Below, in pieces: positions 7,901 to 13,311 of a stretch of DNA of 13,311 nt (position 1 is the first letter of the stretch; each line of letters starts with the position of its first letter). The stretch is taken from the NCBI GenBank assembly GCA_044371405.1, contig JBILTS010000060.1, positions 1 through 13,311 on the forward strand. The letters are read 5' to 3'. Below the pieces are notes generated by a model. That model was not told where the DNA came from and searched no databases. It saw nothing but the letters and a program-made list of their open reading frames with translations. This stretch comes from RGEC01 sp044371405 (GTDB taxonomy: Bacteria; Bacteroidota; Bacteroidia; NS11-12g; UBA955). The position numbers and the translations under genes are program-made.

Positions 7901-8174
7901 TTTTATATCGATCGGGATAATTACCAGCCCCCATTTGCCATAGACTGAAAGGGGCTGAATAGGTTAAAAAATTATTGGTAAAACCTACGCCGGCTCCCCA
8001 AAAATTAAAGTAAAAACGATTTTTACTGGAATACGTCTGTGCTGGATTAAGAGCGTAGGCATAAGATGTATTGTGATTGCCCATTTGCAGGCCAATGGTT
8101 TGTTGTGCATTTAGCGGCGCGAATAACACAGCCGCCAGTAGCAGCAAGGAAGTTTTTGTAATACATTTTTTCAT
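4968..8174 (-). CDS. DUF5723-like outer-membrane barrel with long cysteine-studded coiled-coil tail
   Basis: I chose the ATG at 8174, giving 1068 residues, because it starts a clear signal peptide (MKKC, hydrophobic core, LNA followed by QQ, cleavage near 23). A start at 8219 would add 15 residues that spoil it. Residues about 24-500 are rich in aromatic and glycine beta-strand patterns and resemble the Bacteroidetes DUF5723 barrel family (SYAYALNPAQTYSS, YFNFWGAGVGFTNNFL). A basic, repetitive RKT/DTI linker follows at 531-557. Residues about 562-1066 are Lys/Glu/Leu-rich heptad coiled coil with 18 cysteines (601, 604, 632, 674, 706, 744, 755, 804, 828, 866, 875, 924, 931, 934, 962, 976, 983, 1063), many in short Asn/Gly/Ser breaks. 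No OmpA-type peptidoglycan domain was found. The role is unknown; outer-membrane anchoring with a periplasmic or surface rod is inferred. The gene is transcribed alone, divergent from sppA. Confidence 0.85.
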   Translation of the reverse strand: MKKCITKTSLLLLAAVLFAPLNAQQTIGLQMGNHNTSYAYALNPAQTYSSKNRFYFNFWGAGVGFTNNFLTYSAPFSLWQMGAGNYPDRYKNAAGNLDFNPSWLQLNGKTDNWKLYYLDETYGPSMHFRITRRTAIGIGIKSVAGMSITGVDKHLGNLFRFGLDSTGNGFSGVNGTEIGKTYELSRFSVNTDKWQEWFFSVASVTRDRGRHFTKWGATGKLLLGMGAGHMGVNGGSYRFDNFNQVSFDNLQSTWFHTSDQSATRTLNSPFGMKFDFLQGAGLGADVGFMYENRPKQNRKRFNNPWFDCLDEDDNEYKWRLGASITDLGFIVYGGQSRMIDNKDATATWNVNRTLINTYSGLGQDPLSNVSTGFYDSLNADAANNFITTTPAALNVQFDRRFFGDLYLGVNWTHSLKGDYTWGVRRASFLSLVPRWETEHAEVGVPLTLTRDYTNLNLGIYGRLGPFTVGTDNLAGIMQYASKGEYTGANIYFGIRLKLEACGWLYYKSKEYRDSVNNAKKDIQKNDTFWKRDTITVIKRDTIRKTEVIRKTDTIIRYKNLEVSPDVKKREEELRKKEALLKAKEEELRKREQEINAKGVNCKPCQDELIIVKQQLADARDQLGKLRIQLDDCNRNKAIIAAENEDLKKKNVVLSAEVDKLKKENAVLKLNNNPCDKQVRSRDSLLAIERERNAKIQAELDKKKADCDVVQKELDNTQKRVAVLEAEVADGKKKITILETELSNCKLGNAGSNADCLNKIKQLEAQLNAEKLKTATLQKELTDTKAKLDAEVKKNAAIQAELEACKKAGLVNQIRISELEAMLKNSGDCETYKVKIASLEAEIANLKSNQDRQSKIIAELEAKLKNCGNAAELNKCKAELDEAKKRNSELEAEIVNVKKQRDLYLSEIEIYKKKVSDLEAKLKDCEGKGSDCKECEEELSQLKIKYEQKENAYNALSDEYQACTKDLAALKIRLSDCESKLKNCSGSSSKEKELQAEIDKLKRTIAELNAEVDARQKSLDALQAAYDKLEITNTELGKKITNLQTELNALKAQVNLLQQQLKECQEAGK
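6504..6584 (-). repeat. Short repetitive linker-coding segment (RKT-x-x-I units)
   Basis: This segment encodes residues 531-557, between the barrel and the coiled coil. On + it holds a perfect 14-bp direct repeat, TCTGTTTTGCGGAT at 6520-6533 and 6538-6551 (18-bp period, six codons), and three copies of GATGGTATC at 6513, 6549 and 6573. The protein reads as variations on RDTI, RKTEVI and RKTDTI. Similar alternating basic/Thr/Ile linkers occur in other Bacteroidetes envelope proteins; that comparison is from memory. Confidence 0.7.
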
Positions 8175-8435
8175 AAGTAATTCTCTGTAAAAATTTGAAT
8201 TCCAAACCATGAAAAACACATAATGTAACCAGCGTTAACCATATAATATGTTTTTTTATGCTTTTTAACTCTTTTGATTGTGACAATCCAAATTTTGTGC
8301 CCAAATTTCAACGATTTTCCGTAAAATGCAAAACTTTGGTAAAAAAGCGTCTTCATCGCCAATTCAGTATGATTAAACGATGAATAATTGATTTGTTTTT
8401 GTAAAGCAAGCTATCTTCGTTAGCAGTTCAAAAAA
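8175..8435. other. Divergent intergenic region, barrel-coil gene / sppA
   Basis: A 261-bp AT-rich stretch between the two divergent start codons, the largest gap in the window. It must hold promoters for both genes. A candidate for sppA lies at its right end. For the - strand gene I found no good TAnnTTTG match; the closest, ATGGTTTG read on -, about 30 bases upstream, misses both leading bases. No RNA gene, long inverted repeat or small coding frame with convincing features was seen. Confidence 0.6.
8392..8419 (+). promoter_or_regulatory. Candidate promoter upstream of sppA
   Basis: TTTG at 8392-8395 and TATCTTCG at 8412-8419 are separated by 16 bp. The second box differs by one base from TAnnTTTG, and the spacing is slightly below the usual range for Bacteroidetes promoters. 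Transcription would start about ten bases before the ATG at 8436. Moderate to weak support. Confidence 0.35.
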
Positions 8436-10190
8436 ATGGGGTTTTTAAAGAATTTGCTTGCAAGCATACTCGGGTTTATTATCGGCATGATGCTGATTTT
8501 TTTCTTTTTTGCCGCTATCATTGGCAGCATCGCCGGCGGTCTTGATGATAAACCTGAGGTGAAAAAGAATACGGTACTTGAACTCACTTTAAATGGAGAA
8601 ATACCAGATCGGGCCATGGAAGCCCCCCTGGCCGAGATTAACGGAGACTTGTCGGCCGGAGTAGGTTTGAATGGAATTATTTATGGCCTGGACAAAGCTT
8701 CAAAAGATGATAATGTAAAGGGCGTTTACCTGCGCAGCGATTTCTACGCAGGAAATATGGGAACTGCTGAAGAGATACGGCAGAAGATCTTAGAATTTCG
8801 CAAATCAGGCAAATTTGTGATTGCCTACGGTGAGTTTTTTACCGATGCCGGTTATTACATTGCTTCTGCCTGCAATAAAGTTTACTTAAATCCTAAAGGG
8901 GTGGTGGAATTTAATGGTTATGCCGGACAAACTGCCTTTTACAAAGGAATGTTTGATAAACTGGGCCTTGAGTTTGAAGTTTTTAAAGCAGGTAAATACA
9001 AAAGTGCTGTTGAACCATTTATACAGAGCAACATGAGCGATGCTAACCGAGAGCAGGTTAAGGATTATGTATTCAGTTTGTTTGGATATTGCATGAATAA
9101 CATAGCCAAATCCAGGAACATGGATTCTGCGGAGGTAGCAGAAACTGCCAATCTGTTCAAAGCAAGAAATGCCAACCTTGCATTGCAATACAAACTGGTA
9201 GACGGATTGAAGTATGAGGATGAAGTTGAAAAAGAAATGATACGCCTATCTCAAGGCACTACAGACAAGAAACTGGTGAAATATGCATTTGAAAAATATG
9301 CAAAAGACTGCTGGAACCTTGGTGAAGGTGATGATAAAATAGCATTGATTTATGCCAGCGGAGAAATCAACATGGGAACTGATGAAAGTGGCACCGGGAT
9401 AGGCAGTACCACCCTTGCGGCAACCTTAAAAAAGGCCCGTTTGGACAGCAACATAAAGGCAGTAGTAATTAGAATTAACAGCCCCGGCGGTAGCAGCAAC
9501 GCCAGCGATATCATTGCTAGGGAAATTGAACTTACCAAAAAAGTGAAACCGGTAATCGCCAGTTTTGGTGGTGTGGCTGCCAGTGGCGGATATTATATTG
9601 CATGTCTGGCAGATAGCATTTTCTCGCAACCCACCACCATCACCGGAAGTATTGGGGTTTTTGCCATGGTTCCCAACATCTCCAAGATGTATAAAGAGAA
9701 ACTGGGGTTAAATTATGAAACGGTACCCACCGGTGATTTTGCCGTAACCTGGAGACCTGATGCGCCCCTCTCTGAAGGCATGCGTGCATATTTTCAAGGC
9801 ATGGTAAATGATATTTATGATGACTTTACCGGCATAGTAGCCAAAGGTAGAAAAATGGATACCGGAAGGGTAAAACAGCTGGCCGAAGGGCACGTTTACA
9901 CCGGCATATATGCTAAAAACCTGAAACTAACCGATGAATATGGAGGTATTCAACGCGCTATTCAGAGTGCTGCGACCATGGCAAAACTTAAAAAATACCG
10001 TGTTGTGAGCATGCCGAAACAAAAAACCGTGATTGAGCAACTGATTGGCAAAACAAATTCGGCTTCATTAAAACAACAAATTTTATCAGAGGAACTGGGC
10101 AGTTTTCACCTACCCTACGAGCAGATGAAAAAGGCGGTAAATTGCCGTGGTACATATATGCGAATGCCTTTTGACATCAGCATTCAGTAA
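8436..10190 (+). CDS. sppA: Signal peptide peptidase SppA, long (67K-type) form
   Basis: A 584-residue membrane-anchored serine protease (MEROPS S49) that degrades cleaved signal peptides and other peptides in or near the membrane. One N-terminal hydrophobic segment (about 7-35, with FFFF) anchors it. The protein is a tandem of two S49-type domains, as in E. coli SppA (618 residues). By alignment from memory the general-base lysine is K189, in AGKYKSAVEPF of the N-terminal half, and the nucleophile is S383, in ASGGYYIA of the C-terminal half. Both are present, so the enzyme looks active. Other supports are RINSPGGS (346-353) and the TGSIGVFA segment (403-410), typical of the crotonase-like S49 fold. 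The ATG at 8436 starts directly before the anchor. No Shine-Dalgarno sequence is visible. It appears monocistronic, with a 90-bp gap before tetR. Confidence 0.95.
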   Translation: MGFLKNLLASILGFIIGMMLIFFFFAAIIGSIAGGLDDKPEVKKNTVLELTLNGEIPDRAMEAPLAEINGDLSAGVGLNGIIYGLDKASKDDNVKGVYLRSDFYAGNMGTAEEIRQKILEFRKSGKFVIAYGEFFTDAGYYIASACNKVYLNPKGVVEFNGYAGQTAFYKGMFDKLGLEFEVFKAGKYKSAVEPFIQSNMSDANREQVKDYVFSLFGYCMNNIAKSRNMDSAEVAETANLFKARNANLALQYKLVDGLKYEDEVEKEMIRLSQGTTDKKLVKYAFEKYAKDCWNLGEGDDKIALIYASGEINMGTDESGTGIGSTTLAATLKKARLDSNIKAVVIRINSPGGSSNASDIIAREIELTKKVKPVIASFGGVAASGGYYIACLADSIFSQPTTITGSIGVFAMVPNISKMYKEKLGLNYETVPTGDFAVTWRPDAPLSEGMRAYFQGMVNDIYDDFTGIVAKGRKMDTGRVKQLAEGHVYTGIYAKNLKLTDEYGGIQRAIQSAATMAKLKKYRVVSMPKQKTVIEQLIGKTNSASLKQQILSEELGSFHLPYEQMKKAVNCRGTYMRMPFDISIQ

Positions 10191-10218
10191 TGCAAATCAA
10201 TTAAATACACAGCACTTT

Positions 10219-10246
10219 GGAAACTTTGCAAACTTTTATAGTTTCC
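10219..10246. promoter_or_regulatory. Inverted repeat between sppA and tetR: possible TetR operator or weak sppA terminator
   Basis: GGAAACT (10219-10225) and AGTTTCC (10240-10246) form perfect 7-bp arms around a 14-base spacer. The spacer includes most of a palindromic TTTGCAAA (10225-10232). AAACTTT occurs twice (10221-10227, 10230-10236). A run of seven T begins at 10251, four bases past the repeat, so it could also be a weak terminator for sppA. Its position just upstream of the tetR -7 element fits an autoregulatory operator equally well; sequence alone does not decide. Confidence 0.4.
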
Positions 10247-10261
10247 TAGGTTTTTTTATCT

Positions 10262-10269
10262 TAACTTTG
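10262..10269 (+). promoter_or_regulatory. Candidate -7 element of the tetR-tolC-adaptor operon
   Basis: TAACTTTG matches the Bacteroidetes consensus TAnnTTTG exactly and ends 11 bases before the tetR ATG. A poor -33 box, TTTC at 10242-10245, sits 16 bp upstream and overlaps the right arm of the inverted repeat. A repressor bound to that repeat would therefore block this promoter, an inference that fits TetR autoregulation. Confidence 0.5.
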
Positions 10270-10280
10270 CACCGCTTTTT

Positions 10281-10895
10281 ATGGAGGTGCAGGGTAGAAT
10301 TTTAAAGACAGCAGCAAAACTCTTCATGGAACTTGGGGTGCGTAATGTTTCCATGGATGATGTAGCCAAAGAACTATCCATTTCAAAAAAGACCATTTAT
10401 AAACATTATCAGGACAAAGACCGGTTGGTTTTCGATACTATTTCCATGCACATTTCCGAAATGGAGAAAAACACTAGCATCATCATGTCAGAGGAAGAAA
10501 ACCCCGTTTTTCAGATTGCAAAAATTGCAGATTTTGTTTTGCAAATGAATAAAAACGTCCACCCTTCTGTGCTGTTTGATTTGCAGAAATTTTATCCTAA
10601 AAGCTACACCCACCTGGTTGAACACCGCAATCGTTATGCGCTGCAAAGCGTAAATCAAAATTTGCAAAAAGGAATTGATCTGGGTTTGTTCAGGAAAGAT
10701 ATGAACAGGCAAAGGGTGGCTCGAATATATATGTGTCTGATTTTTTCAATGTTCCAAAATACACTTTTCGAAGGAGAGGAACAAAGAGATTTCCGCGAGG
10801 AGTATATTGAAACAATAAAATATCACTTACATGCGGTTACAACAGATAAAGGAAGAGCACTTTTTAATGAAATAAGCTGGATTAAAAACCAATAA
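10281..10895 (+). CDS. TetR/AcrR family transcriptional regulator of the efflux operon
   Basis: A 204-residue cytoplasmic DNA-binding regulator, the usual length for the family. The N-terminal TetR helix-turn-helix covers about residues 5-54: AAKLFMELGVRNVSMDDVA, then the recognition-helix region LSISKKTIYKHYQDKDRLV. The remaining all-helical part is the divergent ligand-binding and dimerisation domain, with no recognisable ligand signature. It is the first gene of an apparent operon: tolC starts 11 bp after its stop, and the membrane-fusion adaptor follows. This tetR-tolC-adaptor-pump order recurs in Bacteroidetes, and such regulators normally repress their own efflux genes. An inverted repeat and -7 element directly upstream are candidate targets. 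The start at 10281 is supported by the position of the helix-turn-helix domain and the promoter. Confidence 0.9.
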   Translation: MEVQGRILKTAAKLFMELGVRNVSMDDVAKELSISKKTIYKHYQDKDRLVFDTISMHISEMEKNTSIIMSEEENPVFQIAKIADFVLQMNKNVHPSVLFDLQKFYPKSYTHLVEHRNRYALQSVNQNLQKGIDLGLFRKDMNRQRVARIYMCLIFSMFQNTLFEGEEQRDFREEYIETIKYHLHAVTTDKGRALFNEISWIKNQ

Positions 10896-10906
10896 CACTG
10901 ATACAG

Positions 10907-12265
10907 ATGATTCGTTTTTCAATAATTATACTTTCAGCATTTATCTCAGGATCTATGCACTCAGCCATGGCTCAGGACACCTTGAAACTAAGTCTTGCCG
11001 ATGCGCTCTCCTACGCCGAAAAAAACAGCACCGCTATACAAAATGCCACCACTGATATCGAAATCAGCAAACAGGCAGTCAATCAGGTAACGGCTACAGG
11101 GCTTCCGCAAGTAGGCGTGAATGCAAATTACTTACAGTACACTCAAATTCCGGGCAACTGGGTTAAAAACTTTGTTCCCAGTCCGGGTGCCCCAGAATAC
11201 ATATTTATTCAATTTCAGCAACCCATTGCGTCCAATGCAACCCTCAGCATGAATCAGCTCATTTACAGTGGTACCTTTTTACTGGGTTTGAAAGCTGCCC
11301 GCGAGGTGATGAATGTTAGCAAAACCTTGGCTATTAAAACCAAACAGGATGTGGCATTGAATGTTTCAAAAGCTTACCTGCTTTCCCTAACGCTTCAAAA
11401 AAACATCACGCTAATGAACAGTAACATTAGCTTGCTTGAGAAAAGCTTGAACGACGTAAAAATGTTGAACAAAGAAGGATTTGCCGAAAAACTGGATGTG
11501 CAGCGCTTGGAGTTCAGTCTTACCAATTTAAAAGTGCAGAGAGACAAGCTCATTCTTGCTTCATCTGCTTCCATGAATTTGCTCAAAATTCAGTTGGGTA
11601 TGCCCATTCAAAATCCGATTGTTTTGGCAGACGATCTGGAAACCCTAGATAAATCGATTCCTGCGGGTAATGATGCCTTTGATATAAAAAACCGTATTGA
11701 ATACCAATTGATGAATCAAACGCTATCTATCAGTTTTCTGGAAGAAAAACGTTTCAAAGTTGGTCGATTTCCAACCCTGGTAGGGTTTTTACAGCATCAA
11801 CAAACAACCCAGCGACCTGAATTCAATTTCTTTCAATCCAATCTTACCCCAAATAATAATTGGGTTCCCAGCACTGCACTGGGTTTAAATCTTAGTCTTA
11901 CCCTGTTCGATGGCCTTCGTTCAAGAGCAGGTGCGGCAGAGGTTAGACTCCGCAGAAACAAAACCATAAATGATATGAAAACTTTTCAGAATGCGGCGGC
12001 AATGGAATACGAAATCGCACTGAAAACATATCAAACCCAACTTGAAATGGTGGCCGTACAAAAGCAAAATGTTCAGCTGGCCGACAATATTTATAAAAAT
12101 ACCGTATTTAAATATAAAGAGGGCGTTGGAAGTGCGTTGGAACTATTACAGGCAGAAACAGACTTAAAAACAGGCCAGGCCAATTATCTGAATGCCCTAT
12201 ATGACCTGGTAATGGCTAAACTTGATCTAAAAAAGGCACTTGGTAGCGACATTTTAAAACCTTAA
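10907..12265 (+). CDS. TolC family outer-membrane efflux protein
   Basis: A 452-residue outer-membrane channel that joins an inner-membrane pump and periplasmic adaptor into a tripartite exporter. It has a Sec signal peptide (hydrophobic core at 4-15, MHSAMA followed by QDT, cleavage near residue 22). Two outer-membrane-efflux-protein repeats follow, about 28-225 and 250-448. The opening LSLADALSYAEKNSTAI, and TGLPQVGVNANY at the first strand, are typical of the family; the second repeat contains ALGLNLSLTLFDGLRSRAGA and the closing helix with GVGSALELLQAETDLKTGQA. It lies 11 bp after tetR and 13 bp before the adaptor, which fits one transcript. The substrate cannot be read from the sequence; RND-type export of drugs, solvents or lipids is the general expectation. 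Confidence 0.93.
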   Translation: MIRFSIIILSAFISGSMHSAMAQDTLKLSLADALSYAEKNSTAIQNATTDIEISKQAVNQVTATGLPQVGVNANYLQYTQIPGNWVKNFVPSPGAPEYIFIQFQQPIASNATLSMNQLIYSGTFLLGLKAAREVMNVSKTLAIKTKQDVALNVSKAYLLSLTLQKNITLMNSNISLLEKSLNDVKMLNKEGFAEKLDVQRLEFSLTNLKVQRDKLILASSASMNLLKIQLGMPIQNPIVLADDLETLDKSIPAGNDAFDIKNRIEYQLMNQTLSISFLEEKRFKVGRFPTLVGFLQHQQTTQRPEFNFFQSNLTPNNNWVPSTALGLNLSLTLFDGLRSRAGAAEVRLRRNKTINDMKTFQNAAAMEYEIALKTYQTQLEMVAVQKQNVQLADNIYKNTVFKYKEGVGSALELLQAETDLKTGQANYLNALYDLVMAKLDLKKALGSDILKP

Positions 12266-12278
12266 TCCGAATATCAAC

Positions 12279-13311
12279 ATGAAAATACCATATTTTGTAA
12301 TTCTCGGCGCAGCATTTCTGATTCAGGCATGCGGCGGCAAAAAAAGTGATGTGCAGCAAAAGCGCGACGAACTAGACAGAATTAAGAAAGAAATTACTGC
12401 CCTTCAGAACCAGGCCAAAAAACTGGAAAGTGAAATACAGGCGCTGGAACCCAGAAAAGAGAAACTTAAACTGGTAGAGACCGAAAAGATTGAGCCTGCC
12501 GCGTTTGAAACTTATCTTAACATCGAGGGAAAAGCAGATGCAGAACAGAGCACCATTGCAACAGCCCAGCTGCCGGGAACCGTAACCCAGGTTCTGGCCA
12601 AGCCCGGAGATGCCGTTTCTGCTGGACAGGCACTTGCCTACCTTGATAACAGCACCCTAAGACAGAGTCGTTCACAAATAGAACAGCAAGTCTCCTTCGC
12701 AACTACCCTGTTTGAAAAACAAAAACGTTTATGGCAGCAGGGCGTTGGTACAGAAATTCAATATTTATCGGCTAAAAACCAGAAAGAAGCGCTCGAAAAA
12801 AACTTGGCGACTTTAGATGCACAGCTCGCCATGTACACGGTAAAAGCCCCTATCAGCGGAACAGTGGAGAGTGTTGACACAAAAATCGGACAGGCAGCAG
12901 CTCCCGGAATTCCCATGTTCAAAGTTGTTAATCTAAGCAACCTGAAGGTGGTGGCGGATGTGGCGGAATCATATTCAGGTAAAATAAACAAAGGCGATAA
13001 GGTAAAAGTTATCTTTACGGATATTAATAAAACCATTGAAAGCACAATCTCCTTTGCTTCCCGCGTTATTGATCCCATAAACCGTTCTTTTAAAATTGAA
13101 ATCCGGCTTAATGGCGCCACCGATATTAAACCCAACATGCTGGCCAAGTTGAAAATTGCTGATTACAGAAAAGAAGCCGCAGTTACGGTTCCTACCAATT
13201 GTATTACATCCGGTGTAGATGAAAAACATGTAATGGTGAAAACCATGCAAAACGGTAAACAAATTGCCTCCAAACGCATCGTAAAAACCGGTCACACAGG
13301 AGAGTTAAGAA
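12279..13311 (+). CDS. RND efflux periplasmic adaptor (HlyD/AcrA family) lipoprotein, 3' end outside window
   Basis: The open frame from the ATG at 12279 continues to the window end, showing 344 residues. Residues 1-17 form a short lipoprotein signal ending LIQA before C18, a likely lipidation site, though glutamine at -2 is unusual. Residues about 22-64 form a predicted coiled coil ahead of the adaptor core. The core has the first lipoyl half (QLPGTVTQVLAKPGDAVSAG, 97-116), a helical hairpin (about 125-186) that should dock with TolC, the second lipoyl half (VKAPISGTVESVDTKIGQ, 188-205), and the beta-barrel domain (about 222-295) with DPINRSFKIEIRL. The membrane-proximal domain starts near 300 and is cut off. 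It lies 13 bp after tolC. An RND inner-membrane permease gene is expected next; that is inference from operon habit. Confidence 0.93.
   Translation, partial: MKIPYFVILGAAFLIQACGGKKSDVQQKRDELDRIKKEITALQNQAKKLESEIQALEPRKEKLKLVETEKIEPAAFETYLNIEGKADAEQSTIATAQLPGTVTQVLAKPGDAVSAGQALAYLDNSTLRQSRSQIEQQVSFATTLFEKQKRLWQQGVGTEIQYLSAKNQKEALEKNLATLDAQLAMYTVKAPISGTVESVDTKIGQAAAPGIPMFKVVNLSNLKVVADVAESYSGKINKGDKVKVIFTDINKTIESTISFASRVIDPINRSFKIEIRLNGATDIKPNMLAKLKIADYRKEAAVTVPTNCITSGVDEKHVMVKTMQNGKQIASKRIVKTGHTGELR

Noticed and set aside
2467..8174. Receptor plus neighbouring barrel gene as a SusC/SusD-type uptake locus
   Set aside because: The second gene is a barrel with a coiled coil, not a SusD-like helical lipoprotein, and lies on the opposite strand; no glycan enzymes are nearby.
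8175..8219. Upstream ATG at 8219 for the barrel-coil gene (15 extra residues)
   Set aside because: The extension places a hydrophobic/aromatic stretch before an already complete signal peptide that starts at the ATG at 8174.
12758..13147. 129-codon open frame on the - strand opposite the efflux adaptor
   Set aside because: It is antisense to a well-supported adaptor gene whose protein motifs match its family throughout; no independent start signal or family match.

Overview
The window looks like an ordinary chromosomal segment of a Bacteroidota (Bacteroidetes) bacterium. The evidence is a TonB-dependent receptor of a type typical of that phylum, a DUF5723-like outer-membrane barrel, a TetR-TolC-lipoprotein-adaptor efflux locus, start codons without Shine-Dalgarno sequences, and -7 elements of the Bacteroidetes form TAnnTTTG close to start codons. 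No insertion sequence, tRNA, rRNA, CRISPR array or phage gene was seen. Base composition looks uniform and moderately AT-rich throughout.

Region 1 (1-2435, + strand) is housekeeping metabolism: the 3' end of fumC (fumarase, TCA cycle), folP (dihydropteroate synthase, folate synthesis), a small DUF1801 protein whose start overlaps folP, and rpe (ribulose-phosphate 3-epimerase, pentose phosphate pathway) behind its own -7 element. Region 2 (2467-8174) is cell envelope. A single TonB-dependent receptor on + converges on a very large - strand gene, and one bidirectional hairpin terminator separates them. The - strand gene encodes an outer-membrane barrel (DUF5723-like) joined through a short repetitive linker to about 500 residues of coiled coil with 18 cysteines. 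This is the least ordinary gene here.

Region 3 (8175-10190) is a divergent intergenic stretch followed by sppA, a membrane-anchored signal peptide peptidase with both catalytic residues. Region 4 (10191-13311) is an efflux operon, tetR - tolC - RND/MFP adaptor lipoprotein, cut by the window end; the inner-membrane pump gene is expected just beyond. An inverted repeat and a -7 element sit before tetR and could be its operator/promoter or the sppA terminator.

I found no clear new multi-gene system. The points worth following are the cysteine-studded coiled-coil barrel protein, the very short or absent mRNA leaders, and the inverted repeat in front of the efflux operon.
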